DNA of 64,000 nucleotides from Dicaeum eximium (Eukaryota > Chordata > Aves > Passeriformes > Dicaeidae), in NCBI GenBank assembly GCA_013396995.1, contig VWZP01001589.1, positions 2,379,069 to 2,443,068 on the forward strand, given 5' to 3'. Within the stretch, counting starts at the first letter, position 1. Every line of letters begins with the position of its first letter. The position numbers and the translations under genes were made by a program. The notes beneath the pieces are model-generated. The model was not told the origin of the DNA. It saw nothing but the letters and a program-made list of their open reading frames with translations, and made no database searches. Of this stretch, positions 48,501 to 62,539 are shown in pieces.

Positions 48501-51500
48501 GCAACAACTCTGTGCAGATCTTGCTGGGATTTTAAAGATGAGAAATAACTTGGGTATTTTTGAAACTGCCTGTACATTACCACTGCTTCATACAAGGTTA
48601 TGTACAAATCACGCTTTCACACTGAAATTATTTACTTAGTAGAAATAAGGACATGTTAGCAATGATACAGGTTTTTTTTTTTCATCACACAAATAGATAA
48701 TGAGCACAGAGCTGGCATTCAGAAAATACTGATTCTATGATAGATTCTATCCTCTTTCTCTTCTGTGGATGAGGAGTATTTTTGTCTTTCTCTCTGATAT
48801 AATAATCACCTGTCCCAAATGTGAGAATCAGGTAAGGAACTGAAGCTGCAGACAGCCTGGGCAGGTGAGCAGGAGCCCTCAGAACAAAACAATGAGTTTG
48901 AGGAACCCACAGGGATCCATTTTCAAAAATTCTTGATTTCTAAACACATTTCAAGTCAGTACTTGAAACCATTTTTCCAGGAAGCTGATCTCATTAATTC
49001 TGTCTATTAAAGTCATGAGTAAAGAAATTGTTTAATAGTATGTCACAACATTAAAGAAACTAACACTATTAACCTTTCACTCAGGCCATTCCTCAAGAAA
49101 AAATCCATTATTGTATAGGAAGTTTCATAAGAAACTGATAATATTAGCACTGATAATGAAGGGTCGAAGTGTCCAGTAGCCCAAGCCTGGTATTCCTGGA
49201 AATCCTACATGCCTGCACTGCAATTAATCTCTGGTTTTAGTGAAAAAGTCATCAGACTTGAAAAAGAACGTGACCAGAGGCAGAAGCTCGCTTTTAAACT
49301 CAGGTTAAAAAACAGCAAACCAAAGAATTGTATGCATAGCAGAAGAAAGCCCATCACTTGAGGACAGTATGAAATTCTTTATGCCTGTGAAGAATAAAAT
49401 ACATTTCTTTGAGCTGGATGCAGTTTTGTTACGACGCGAACAGCAGCCGCAGCACTGTGTGCTGTGAGTGGGAGCACATACATCCCTCTACGATATAAAC
49501 AGCCCAAAAGCCACAAAGTGGAGAGCAGATCTTGATTTTCACATTACAAAAGGAAGAGATGCTGCAGAAAGGATTGAGCTTTCCTAACACTGAACTGGGA
49601 ACTTCATCAGGAGATGATAAATAATAGTATCCTAAGCCTATTCACCTTTTTTTTTTTTTTACTTCCTACAGCATTCCTTCTACAGTCTTTCTGGATTTTA
49701 AGAAACAGCAACAACCATCAGTAAGTCCTTCAGCTGCAGGGAGTGCAGCTCCTGCAGCTTTTTTCCATAATTTGTAGTTTAGCACCACCTTCCTAGACAC
49801 CAGAGAATGGCAGCTTTGCCCTGCCAGAACATTTGGCTTGAAAGCCAAATGAACAAGAAGGAAAGTGCAAAGAAAGGTGGTTATTTCCCTGTCTGTTTGA
49901 ATTACTAGACCTTTTTTCACAAGCTAGTATTCTCTGTCCTCAGCAATTCTTGCTCATCAGTGTTCAGAAACCATCCCACAGACTAGTGCTACCTGTAGCA
50001 CTTCATTTATGTCTCTATAGCTGTGGCTCTGTGCTGTCACAATTTCAGGGCCCATCACTTTTGTTTCCAAGTCCAATTTTGTTTCCAATGTTAACTGTAT
50101 TTTATGCTGAATATAGTGAATTTTAATGTTTAAAAATGAGCTTGTGAATGCTTGATATGAACATGGTACTTTCACTCAACATTAGTAGACACAAATTTTA
50201 ACCTCTTTTCTGCACTTCATGATAAATAGCTGTTGAGGAGAGTTTTGATGTCTCATTGAAAAACAAACAAAATTGACAATGGTGGTCTGTAGGCTCATAG
50301 TCCAAAATATAAACATGTTCTTCCATAATTCAAGGAGCTGGTAAGAAAAAAGGTGAAGGTGACAGGTCGGTAACTGACCTGCACTGGTGTCAAAGACAAA
50401 CCCATACCTCAAAGAAGATTCATGCAAAGTGTGTGGATTTTTTTAAAATTCATTCTTTAGTTTTCCCTTTCTGTGTGCTCCCCAGCATGCCCTCACTTGC
50501 ATGGGGCATGTCCAGGATCAGCTACCCAAGAATAACCTAATCACAAAATTACCTTACAGTCACCCCTGCAAAACCTCCTTCTAGGCTGATCTCCTTATCC
50601 TGTGACCCAGAAGCTGCAAATACCCACCATGACATGACCTGTTTTGCAAAATTCTCACATGTTGATCCCTGAAAACAATCTAGAGGTCTGTGTGCTTGGT
50701 GCTTGGCTTGGGGCTTCCCATCAGCACTCTGTGGGGAAGTCCCAGGAGGTGCTTGCTAAGACGTGGTCACCAAATTCTGGGTGACACATCACCATCCTCC
50801 CCATGTTTCTTGGGACACTCCCGTGGCTAAGCTGCTTGCTGCCATGTTGGATACTGAGTTCCATCCCCTCTTAAGCCTTAGCTTCCCTCTCTACTTTATT
50901 CACCAACTAGAAAACACTTTTATTGTTGGGGAGACCTCTTTGGCATTTTGTTCCTTCATTTCTTTGCCTGTGCAATCACTCAAGTGCAATTTGGCTGGGA
51001 ATATAAAACAACCTCTCATTTTTGTGTCTTTGAGGGAAGAAAAAACCCCATGATATTGCATATTAAGCAACATTTTCCCTGCTAGGTATCCACCCATCTA
51101 TCACACACTTTTCCAAAATCAGTACCTCAGTGGCAAATGATGGCAGTTTTAATTAAGGCAGTGAGTTGAGAAATGGACACTCATTTAACATCTGCTGACT
51201 ATGGGCAACAACACAGAGAGAAAAGTAAATTGTAAGAAAGGAACTGCAAGTGTCAGCCATTGAAAATCTTCCCTGAACTCCACATATGAATCAGGTAAGG
51301 TTTCTGGAGGCTACCTAAAGAAAATGCATGTGAATGAGTCTTTTAAGGTGTATTAGTTTAATTTCTTTACTATTCTCATTCAGAATTAAAAAAAAAAATC
51401 ATAAAGTGGCCTTAATTTAATTTATTTAATTTCCAAGGAGAGCTAAAGCAGATTGAATTAAGGAAACTGAAATTCCGGCTAGGAGTGTCCATGTAATACA

Positions 51501-54000
51501 TTTTAATGCAGTTTAGTTCTTCACTTTTCAATTCACATCTTTAATTTGTTGAGGCTGCATTTCCAGTGCAGCCCTGAGAAGCCAAACACCAAATGCATTA
51601 CTGAGAAGAATGTCATGGTAGTGTGCAATGCTAAACAAATATATATTAATTTTTGTCCCACTTAATGCATTCTAAAAATATTTCCACAGACATTGCTACT
51701 CAATAGAGGCAACTGCATGAACACATATACCTATGTGCTTATATGGCCCATATTTTTGATGCCCCTGTTAAAATTTGAATTTTACTGAAATTGTACCTGG
51801 AGTTTGCACAGAAAATGTGTTATATAAGAGTATTCTTTCAACTGTATATGATATTTACCTTTGCAGGAAGTACTCATTTTCATGCAAACTTGCCCAATGT
51901 AAACAGATTATCTCCTATTCACCAGGGAAACTGTTTTTAGTTGTCTGTAATTCTCTGACTGTCCAGACCTTCTCAGACACCAATCATTACATCTAAAATC
52001 CCTCTGAGATTCTCTAGTATCAGATCCAGACCAGCTACAGTGTAGGACAGGTAGCTTAGTCAAAAAAGCCATGGGGAGGACTCAAGCATCATGGCATTTT
52101 CCAGTCATAATATTTATATCCCCAATTCATGAAGTTGATTTTGGTAGGCTCTGGCTTCTCTTTGTAAAATGTTAGCTCTGTAAGTGAGCCAGCAGGTATC
52201 TCAGAGGTGTTGGCACTGGATGAAATAGCCCTTTACAGCCGTGGTCCATCAAAAGTCACAGTCCTGGCAAGGACAACCAGACAAGTAGGTAGTCACCCAA
52301 GGCTGGTAGGGCTGGTAGTAAGATCTTCTTCTTCATCCCCATCTTCTTTCACACGTAGCATTGCTGGCAGTGCCAGAGGCCACAAACAGCAACACCTGGG
52401 GACTCTGGGGTATTGTGAAAGAGGAGCCTGAAGAAGGATCTGTGGGCTGCCCTTGAACAGGAGTTATGGACTTCAGTCACTTTGATTTAATGCTTTTCTT
52501 CAGTGTAGTCCATGTCTTCTCATGAATAACAGATGAGGAAGTCAAACTATTGTAAGCAGTGAGATATGTGTACCTGAAATGTACTGGCCGAGGGAAGACA
52601 TTTGTTTGCCAAGCAATTTTCCATCTTTCAGGTAAGTGAACTTCCCAATTAGCTCCTGAGCATGGTATTTGCATGAAAATCATTCCATTAACGACGCACT
52701 CTTTGTCTCCAGCTGCTGCACTTCAAATTTTATGGCATTGTGTGTTGTTAGAAACTTGAACAGAACAAAAAGCATACAGAGAGAACAGAAGGCGCACAGA
52801 ATTAGCAATTATTGTTTGATGAATACAAAGTGATAGCGCCAGCTATAAAAGCTGAAAAAGTTGTGCTTACAGTTCTTTAACAACTTGGAATTAAATTTTA
52901 CACAAGGAGCATCTGTTATCAGCTGATTTTCCCCCACACTCCAAAAGCTTCAGTCAAGATAGTTTTCCCATTTCTGGGGCCAAGGCTGAGGAAAAAATGT
53001 GTCACTGCATTTCTTCTGTCTGATATAAAGCACGAAGACCTTCTACCGGCTCCAGCAACCTCCGATTTGAAGTAGAGATTTGGATTTGCCTGCAGACAGT
53101 TTGTGCAGCAGAAATCTGCACTTTCATTCCCATGAAAATCCAGGCAAACTTTTCCAATAAATAAATGACGATGATTGCACTTGTCTGCTTTGCAGAGGCC
53201 AAGGCCAAAGCCCCCTGCCCGTGGTTATTCCTCAGCACCCAGGATAGGGCAGCCACCAAATGCCTTGGGGCACTCAAGCCCAAGCACCTCAGGGTGACTA
53301 TGCCCCATGCTGCTGGGTCATATCCATGTGGATGTCCTGCTGGGCAGCAGGAGATCCCCTGGAGCTTTGTAAATAGCCTTTCTCCTCTCTCCTTTCACCC
53401 TTTCCTACAGCATTTATAGCAAGCAACAGGGAATAGCTTTTCTGTGAATTGGAGGGTAATAAAAGTGCTGAACAGCTATAAAACAAGTGTCAGAAAATGA
53501 CATCAGAGAAGAGCCAGTTGCAGTAAGATGCTGCAGACATGCTCCTTGTCTCTCCTGGTCTGTCACAACAAAATCTAAGTGTGGCTTTGGGTCATTCATT
53601 CAAGCTCTAAAAAGCATTATAGTCATCTTCTGACTTACGGTGAGTGGTGGCAGAAAAAGGGGTTATACTGTCACTGGTTTGGAGTACACATTCATTTCAG
53701 AGTGATTCTAGGGATAGAATTAAAATGGCATATTACTTCTAGGATATCTGAGTAAACCTGATTCTTGTCTTAGTGTCTGTTTTAGCTCCATAGCATTCTG
53801 TGTCCACAGCTACTAGACACAACATAAAAATATTGCAAGATACAAAGTAGTCCATTCCCCAAAGTAGAGCTAAGCAAAGAAGTGAAGAACCCAATGGAAT
53901 GCTGTATCTTTTTAGATGCAGAGGGCCCCAAAGCACCCACAGTTATGGGAATGACCCCTTAAGGAATTCAAGAAGCCAAGTAAGTTCAGTCAGAGCTAAG
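42533..54000. other. Intergenic sequence downstream of TIMM21, no gene recognised
   Basis: This is AT-rich DNA with scattered short frames (about 130 codons or less) on both strands, none with a family match. Homopolymer runs occur near 43320, 48670 and 49650. A small GC-richer patch with several CpGs lies near 46080-46145. I found no CYB5A exon, although CYB5A is the next gene on this side in human. Confidence 0.6.
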
Positions 54001-55200
54001 ACTGTGCTCTCCCCCAGTATGTGTCTACTGGTGGCGGGCAGAAGAGCAACCTCCCTGCTCCTAGTGTTCCTTCTCCATCTGCAAAATACCCAGCCTGGGG
54101 CAGCTCACTGCCACACAGTGTTGGAAAGCATTGCCTAGAGTGGCTGGGTCTCTGGTGTTTTAAAAAAAAAACAAAACAAAACAAAAAACCCAGCTCTTGG
54201 AAAGCACCTAAATGTTTATTGAGGGCAAGAGCCAGCAAAACACCAAGCTGGCCGATGCACTCTGCCAGTGCAGCTTCCAGCGGGGCACTGGGGCTCCCCT
54301 CTGGGCCAGGTGCTGTGTCAGTGGGGGTATGAGGGACCGTGTACTCTTTATGGTGGCTGTCTGCTGGCACTAGGACAGGAGCAGGGAAGGGCTGCCTGCG
54401 GATCTCTGCATCGCGCTCTGTCTGGGCCGGCACTGGATGCTGGCAGAGCAGAACCCATGGAGGCAGAGGGCACCCAGGCCGAGTCTTCAACATCTTCCAG
54501 GGACAGCGGGCACTGATGGGCCCCTCCAGGCCTGCCTGTGGCAGCTGGCTCGTGCTGCTGTTCCTTGCTCCTGCAGGTCTGGCTCAATGGTGCCCAGTGC
54601 CAAGTCCTAACAAGAGAGTCCTGCAGGGTGCTGGAGCGTTTCTGGTGCTGAGAAAAGAGGAGCAGAGAAAAGCCCAGAGAGCTGTGGGGGAAGCCCACAT
54701 TGATCTCCTCTGCAACTCCCCAGCTTTCAGGCTAGATGGGGAGAGATGCTTGGGGCAAACTGTGGTGAGCTCTCAGGGGGGACCTGAGAGGAGAGCTGGA
54801 GCCTCCAAGCCCCCAAAGCACTGTGCTCTTCACCAGACACCAGCTGGATTAGCACAGGGCACGTTCCTTCAGGAGGTGGTCAGAAAATCTGGGCAATGTT
54901 TGGCGCTACTGAAATCCCTGGCACTCTTGGTGGTATGTCTGGTCCCAGGGCAGGCACCAAGGATTCTACACAGCCCTGCATGGCTGAGTAGAGGAGCAAG
55001 AAGTGCTGGAAGGGGGTTGGAACCTCAGGGTCAATGTGTGATATGGGGCTGGTGTACTAAAGATGGACACCTGGAAAATAGGCAGCCCTACACCAGTGGG
55101 GGAGCCCTGGTGAGCTCCTCAGTGCCAATGGAGGGAGCACCCCAACTCAGCTCTTCCAAGGGCTTCTCTGGGGGTAGAAGTTCCTGACCCTTATCACTGA
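54000..55200. other. GC-richer block with overlapping open frames
   Basis: About 1.2 kb of GC-richer but CpG-poor sequence in otherwise AT-rich intergenic DNA. Several frames stay open on both strands, as expected from low stop-codon density. An A/C run sits at about 54162-54192. Confidence 0.6.
54516..55187 (+). CDS. Uncharacterised unspliced ORF, 223 codons (doubtful)
   Basis: From the first ATG of an open frame that runs upstream to 54339, the product starts MGPSRPACGSWLVLLFLAPA followed by GLAQ. By eye this looks like a signal peptide with a cleavage site near GLA. The rest is rich in Gly, Ser, Leu and Arg, with scattered Cys, and matches no family I know. Kozak context is mediocre (C at -3, G at +4). 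No promoter or poly(A) signal is assigned, and overlapping frames are open on the other strand. It may well be a chance ORF. Confidence 0.15.
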   Translation: MGPSRPACGSWLVLLFLAPAGLAQWCPVPSPNKRVLQGAGAFLVLRKEEQRKAQRAVGEAHIDLLCNSPAFRLDGERCLGQTVVSSQGGPERRAGASKPPKHCALHQTPAGLAQGTFLQEVVRKSGQCLALLKSLALLVVCLVPGQAPRILHSPAWLSRGARSAGRGLEPQGQCVIWGWCTKDGHLENRQPYTSGGALVSSSVPMEGAPQLSSSKGFSGGRSS

Positions 55201-55223
55201 AGGGATAGGCTCTGGGGTGACAG

Positions 55224-55287
55224 TTAAGGTTGGAAGGGACCTCTGGAGATCACTATTTCCAAGGTCCCCACTCAAGCTAGGTCAAAA
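55224..55287 (-). mobile_element. CR1 LINE 3'-end scrap
   Basis: AAGGTTGGAAGGGACCTCTG, then GAGATCACTATTTCCAA, matches the reverse complement of the extreme CR1 3' region. Only about 60 bases are recognisable, with the sense strand on minus. Confidence 0.8.
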
Positions 55288-55299
55288 TATACAGGTATT

Positions 55300-58200
55300 A
55301 GAGAGAATTTACTCCAGAGTAAAGAATTAGAGGTTTTATCTCATAAAATTTTTGTCATATTCTGCCAGGTTCTGTGTTGTTGGTCCTCCTGGTGCCGGTC
55401 TGCAATTGAGTGATCAACAAAAAATACAATTAATTGCTTTACTGGAAACAGGTCATGCCATATTCAGCATTTATCCTTCATGAGCAGCAGCAGTTGTATG
55501 CTGTATGTGTTCATGAATTCTTCATCCATCAATGCTGAAGGCTGTGAACATTCTCAGTGTAAATTTGAAACAGACTATCACACACCCTGAGTAACTGGTT
55601 TTCCCACTTTCCTCTGTCTTCTTCTCAGTTACTCCTTGCCCTGTTACTACTTCCATGCAGAACTGATCAGAGCCAGCCTTCCCTGCCTGGGTAACCAATG
55701 GCAATACTCAGCACCTGATGTGCTCACTCATATATAAAAATATATGTTTATTAATTATTTCAGTGATACAACTATTTGTCTTTCTGCTACTACCTGAACT
55801 TCTGTGGCCTGTGACAACTTATTTTCAGGCTTCTGTAAATAGTATTCTTAGTAGCTATTTAAATTATTATTTTTAAAGTTATTACCTCTGATTAGCACTT
55901 CAGAACATAGTGAAGAACTGTGAAATATAAAACTTCTAAACATTTCTATTTTCTAGCTACTCTAGAAGACCAGTAATTCAGTAACCTTTTTAATAAATGT
56001 AAATGGATCTCTCATTATCTGCTCTCCTGAGACCTTGAAAGTGTTAGTAGAATTCTTAGGTCCAACCTTACCTATCCCCAAACATCTTTGTGTCCCTATA
56101 TGTCTTTCTGTCTTCCTTGGGTCCCTGATGACTCTCCAGGACACAATGCATATAAGAACTCTTCCTGTCTTCAGTTGTTTCAATGAAAACTCCAAAAAGG
56201 AAGACTCTTCATAAGGAATAAATGTTACATTTCAAAGGACATTTCTAGATTTTAAAACATCAGGTTTTAAGACTTTGAAAAAACATTACACTTTTAGGAA
56301 AACGGAGTATCATTCAATCACATCTTTTATCAGTCACATCTTTTATGAAGTGTTTTTGTTATATCACAACCAAACACTGCCTATTCACTAATCATGGATT
56401 AAGGTTCTTGAACAACATTTCTAATCCTTTTATTTACTTTATTTATCTCTTTATGCTTTGAATTACACGTCAGTATGCTCTGATTTTCATCACAATCACA
56501 AAGCCTACAAACTCATAAACTGAGAATCTTGGATAAATCACTTGACTCTAGAAATAGAAGATTTATGTGCATCTGTTTAAAAAAAGTAGTGCTGGAAGTA
56601 AAAGCCTATAAACTAAAAGGAAAGAAATGTTTCTTACCTATTTCTAATCAAATTCAAGTAGTAGACAAGAAAATAAAGTAGGAAAACTAGATTAGATACT
56701 TTAAGTCTTTTTTCTGTAAGAGCTCTTGGTAGACAAGATGAGGATTGTTTGTAACTGAAAGTATAATTTAATTGTTTAATCTTCACTGTTGTGGTTCTAC
56801 TGAGAATTCCTAGTCACATGTGTTGGCCATGGAACATGGGTGTCTTGGAGAACACATAGGACAATGGAAATTATATGGCAATTCCTAAAAAAAAAGTAAA
56901 GCAAGGCTTCTTACTTCATATAGAAGTACAGAAAACTTAAGTTCAGTTCTCTGGAAAAGGAAAAACCTCTTCCCTTTGGTTATTTCTTTAGAATTTATGA
57001 CATTCAGAAGAAGGCTTGAGTTTAATGACAGCAGAAGGGATCACATCAACCCTACACAGTGATATCTGCTGCCTCAGATCTGCTGATGCTCCATTTTGAG
57101 GGGGATTGACCACCACATAAAAATCAGTCCTGTGAATTATGTATTTTCTTCAAAACTGTTTTGTAGTTATCTAATGCTTCCCCTACATTGCAGTGTTGCT
57201 ATGACAAGCATTTTACCCTGAATGAAAAATAGATGAAAAGTAGCTTGAAATGCAGTTTCTTTGGTTTTTTCCTGTACAATATCAATTTTTCTCTATTCAT
57301 AACCTAACTTGTTCAGCTGATCTTTACAAAGAGCAGGTATAAGTTTTCATAGTGCTTTTGTGTACATCATGAATCACTTTTTACATAGCTACAGTGACAT
57401 CCTATAAAATGGGAAGACAACTTCCGAGCAATGCTCACAAGTTTACAAACTTTCCCTGATAACCAGCAAGTTTGGCTAGACATTTAGTGATTTTCTTTCC
57501 AGTGCCATATGTCAACTAACTATGACTCATACCAAATTCACATAGCCCCTAAGAGGATAATATTAACTCTGACTGAAGCCAAATAACTCAAAGTCTTTGT
57601 GTGTGAGCAGGAAACAGACTCAACACAAATTGTTGTTAGATTAACATAGCAATGAAGGGGCTACAGCAGGCAGAGGAATGAGCTGTTGGGTTGGATATGC
57701 CTCGTGGTTTCTGAGAACTGACAAAATGTCTTTCAGAGCCTGTGGGTATTACCACAGGATCAGTAGGACATGGCAAAAGTCCTACTGACTTAACTGAACT
57801 ACTGCTGACTGGATGGATGCTCCCAGATATTTAACTGCTGAGTTGCCTAGAATTCATCCTGATGGATCAGCCTGCAGGCACTGATCCTGAATAACACAGA
57901 AGAATTTGTGATAGCTACATTGGCTGTGCAGTACATGTGTACTGCAAGCATAAAAATAAAATTGTGTTACATTGCACAATAACCATAAAGAACATACACA
58001 TGAAACCATAGTAACTATTGAGAGTTGACAACTTTTAATCTTTCTCCGTTGTGCCAATAAAGCAGAAGTAGTGCCTGCACACATCAGGTATACCAATTAG
58101 TTCAAGACATGCCCCTTTTTTCTAGTGTAGATGTAAAATATTTTAGTGTTTCATCACAAAATTAAAGAGAAAGTGTATACTAGTTTAAATGACCATATAC

Positions 58201-61200
58201 TGAATATAGAAGTGATGTAATAGTTCTTAATGCAGTTCTTAGCGAGTAAGGAGAAAATGTTAAGACTGTTAAAGAAAATAACTTAAAAGTAGCTTTTAGC
58301 TCTTGTACAGTCCCCTGGTAATTTCCTGAAATACAGTCATCTTTTCAATTAGTAAATACTTTACTAAAGCTGGAGTATTTTCACCAACACAACTCTTTTT
58401 TTTCACCCACAACTTTTACTGCTATTGGTTTCCACAATGAAGCCACACAGCCAGTAGTCACTTGCCCTTATCTGTGATGCTGTGTACCTCTGTGAAGCAG
58501 AGGGAAAAGGGAGTGTGCAGGAAAGTGAAGTGTTTGGTCTCCTGCTGCTGTTCTCTTGCTGGCTCCAGGATCCTTGGAGTCCACCAGAAAAAGATTAAAT
58601 TTAATCTCCTCTCACCCCCTGAGTATCTAGATAGGCATTGTAAAAATACACAGAGATCAATGTTATTAGGTGACAGCATTATAAAAAAGAATATTTTAAT
58701 GGGGTTCATTGGTAAGGGGCTCACTCAGATTAACTTTTTCACCTCAACTTCTGCCTGCAGTTATAATAAATGAAAAATCTACACTACCAATTACTGAACA
58801 GGCGTCTGATTAGTTTTATACCATACGTTTCACACAAATGCTTCATACTGTATAGACAAAAGCTCTGTTTAAAAAAACAATTTACTTCAGTTTAAGTCAT
58901 CAGCACCCACAGAAACAGTGCTCAACAGCTTTGCTCCAGCTTTGCCCAAAGCCCAAGCTGAGCCTGTGTCGGACCTGTCACTTTTGCACAGTGCAGGGAG
59001 GACACCCTACAATGTTTCCTAAATCCATGGGCCAGACTACCTGAATGTCTGTGATTCAAATCGCCACTGCTACAACCTGTCAAGAGTTTCATTGCTGGAT
59101 TTTGCTCTCTTGTTCATACTGCCTTTGACCTCAGTGCCTACACCTCTGTTTGCTGAACTCATATTCATAGGTAAAGCCCACACAGGACAGCACAAGGTCA
59201 GTGCAGTGGAACTGTGCAGAGAAACACATGCAAAACTACCCAACACATCTTTGCACTCACCAGGATACACAGCCCCACAACAAAATCTGGAAATGCACGG
59301 GACTTGCCCATGCACACATCAGGTATACTCATCTCCACACCCCACTTCTCTGCTTTGCAGGCTCTAGCCACAGCAATTACTCAGTCTCTCCTGAGCAGCT
59401 GCTCTCTGTGTATTTAGCTGCACAGGTTGCCAAGAATTTCAAACCCAGAGACCTTTTGCTATGCTTGCACGACAGAAGGTTTGTTATGGAAAGCCCGTGC
59501 GTGCACACCCACCCTTTCAGCTTCCACTATATGCTGATATTGCAAACTGCTTTTGGACCTGAGAAGTCATGGGAGAGACACACTACTCTTATGAAAGTAA
59601 TCTGAAACTAACACATCCCACACCCACAGCCAGCACTGCCAATACTAAACAAATGGTAAATGGCAATAAATGAAAGGGAAGTGTAAGTGAAATATTTGCA
59701 GACTGTTTATAAACAACATTAGGGACTTTCCAGAGATGTGAAACAGAAAACTAATAAACAAGAGCAGAGAAATCCTGGAGGATTCTTATACACAAGTTGC
59801 AGTAGAAAGTCCCTGGAAATTATTTAATTAGAATGTAAAGAAAAAATATTTTTTATCATCAGAGGGAAAGTTGTTAAACAACCACTGAATGCAGGTGAAT
59901 TATCTTTTACCCATAATTACCCTTAAAAATTTTGTCATCACATTATTAACTGCCGTGTTTAACAGGGAAAGAACTTCTTGCTTTAAAATTCTATAATTCA
60001 AAATTAATCTGTAGATCATCAGCTGCAATAGCAAAGGCCATAGCAATGTTGTGGAATAAGTACTTAATAAAGGCTGCAAGATAGATTTCCTGCAGAAACC
60101 TGAAGGGAACTGCACAATAGCAGTGCTGTTTTGTACCTTCTCTAGGACATACACAATGGGGAACAGACATCAGAATCTGTCTTCTGCAACTGCTTGCCTT
60201 GGTTTCATGTAGGATATCAACTTCTGATATGGTAAAAAATGTTTACAAAAATGCTTTATGTGGATGAAAATTAGGTACCACTATTAAGGGCAATTCATTC
60301 TTGCTACAAATACCATGTATTTTTATTGCTGTTACTTTAAATATCTCTCATCTGCAGGTACAGGCTGTTTTCCCCCTGGGTTTTAGAGGAAACAGTCTCC
60401 CAAAATCACCATTAACCCATATTGATCAGCAGCTTATAAACGTGTGTGACTGAACTGCTGCAGTATCAGCTGCCTTACTGGAAAGAAAGTTTGATGGTAT
60501 TTTTCTCATCCATGTCCCTGGGAGGTGATGGCTTGTCCTAGTTCACTCTGAGATCCTGCCAAGGCCTGGGATGACAGTCTCAGAAGAGAATAAATCCCAA
60601 AGAAAAAGAATTGCTGGCCTCTTTTTGTACATGATTGATTTGATAGCTTGGAGCATAGAAACATATTCCTTTGTGTATTACTAGCAGAAAATTAATAGCC
60701 CCTTTCTTTTGCCACAAGAGTGTTAGGTGCTTACCTCATGGATTCTGCCCCCTTTCTAAGCTTAATTAGCAGGAATGAGTTTAGATGAGAAGCACTTTGG
60801 ATCCTAAACCTTAGCTCATGATTAATGCTTTTGGGACATTTCAGCATGGTAGTGTTTTAGATTCTCCTCCAGAACATAGGGGATGTGTTCACCCTTCTCC
60901 AAAATATCTCTGATTCTGTGGCATGCAGTGACAGGCTACTCATCTATTGGAGCTGCTGATTTTTACAGTTGTGTATGCCTTGCCTTGTGGTACTCTGACA
61001 CAGGTAAATAAATATCCACTGAATACATTTAACAGCTTCTCTTTCTTCTTGTATTTATCTAAAGCTTTTGTAGTCTGTTCTTGTTCCCTGACACAGGAGT
61101 TAATTGATGCACCAAGCAAAGCTGCTTTGACATCTCACTGCTGAAATGTAAAGCTGTAAAGTACTTAGGAGTTGATCCAGCTTTCCTGGTTTAAGGAAGG

Positions 61201-62500
61201 CTACTGCATGCCTTAAGTCAAAATGTCCATAGGAGCACAATTCTTGCCTTAAAGGGACTGCAACCATGCAGCATTGCATAGATGTAGTTACAGAAAGGTA
61301 CTGACACAAAATAGGTATTTTGGGTACTATTCAGTAAAAAAGTTAATTTGGCCAAAATCTACCTCAATGTTTTTTGTTTGTTTTTTTTTTTTTAAATGAG
61401 TGTTTACATGTTACTTGAAGATGTAACTTTGAACAGGTAGGTTTTAAGAGAGTGTGAGAATGAAGCTTGGTGCCTACCCTGTCTCTCAGATGCATTTTGG
61501 ATCTGCTGAGTTTACAAGGTCAAACAGTTCCTACAGAGTCAGCCCTGCAAAGCCTGCCAGAAAGCTGTCAAATTAGGGGGTTTTGTTGTTTTGTTTTATT
61601 TTTTTTTAATCTTCATTAATTAAGTTCCCACAGGAGAAAATGTTTCCATTTTTCAGCACCAGCAATTGTATCCTACTCTTTATTAAGCCCTTTAAACTAT
61701 ACTGAAAACTATGAAGTGGCTTGAGGGTTTTTGACTGGCTTCCTGATAACAAATAATATTGATTCTTGTCCCAAGTGCACTTGCAGTAGAAAAATAATTT
61801 GTTGTGAGCACCTTAGTTTATGGGTCTTGCCTGCAGCAGGGATTTTTTAAGACAAAAATCCCCAGTCACTTCAAGTAAAACTGAAAATATACATAGTTAA
61901 TGTGCTGTTGAAAAAAAGTGAAGCAACCTTAGGTTTTGTATTGGCAATATATCCAATTGCCAATTAACATTAACATTTGGAGATACAGTCTCATTAGAGG
62001 GAAGGTAAAAGATCTAATTATAGGTGGGTTTTTTTACATCAGTATTGTGACGCTAACAACTTTAAAACGCAGAAATAATTTAATTTCTAAAACATGCATA
62101 ATTGATTTCAAATATAGCCTAGATGCAAATATACTGACACAAAAGACACCATTCTTGTTGTCATGTGCAAAGAAGAATTGCTATTATAATTAAAATCCTC
62201 AGAGAAACTTGTTCAAATATTTAGTGATTTTCAGGTCTTGCTAAATTGATGCTGATTATTTTTCAGATTCTGCAGCCTTCCAGCTTGGGGAGACATTTTT
62301 GCTGTGAGTGTTACATGTTCACATAGATATCTCATTACCACTGAGGCTGAAACTTAAAATTAACAGGATGGTGGGGTTTTTTTCCAATTGTGATGACCAC
62401 AGTACACAGGATATGCAGAGTATCTGGCAACTATAATGTCCTTCCTTCCTCCACCTCTTTAAATATTTGTTAACACTGTCTTTCTGCACATGCCGAATAT
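55300..62500. other. Intergenic sequence, no gene recognised
   Basis: This is AT-rich sequence with short frames only (134 codons or less). T runs occur near 61380 and 61590, and a 9-bp inverted repeat lies at 61940-61964. Nothing recognisable as CYB5A or another gene was seen. Confidence 0.6.
61940..61964. repeat. 9-bp inverted repeat containing CCAAT-like arms
   Basis: ATTGGCAAT (61940-61948) and ATTGCCAAT (61956-61964) are exact reverse complements with a seven-base spacer. Confidence 0.75.
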
Positions 62501-62539
62501 TCTGTGAAGAAAACCCCATTAAATGATAAGGGTATAATG

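Noticed and set aside
49430..49475. Possible pri-miRNA-like fold around CAGCAGCCGCAGCACTGTG
   Set aside because: The complementary segments are short and mismatched and no known microRNA seed was recognised.
53996..54493. 165-codon minus-strand frame in the GC-rich block
   Set aside because: It overlaps open frames on the other strand, crosses an A/C homopolymer run (the phenylalanine stretch), and matches no family.
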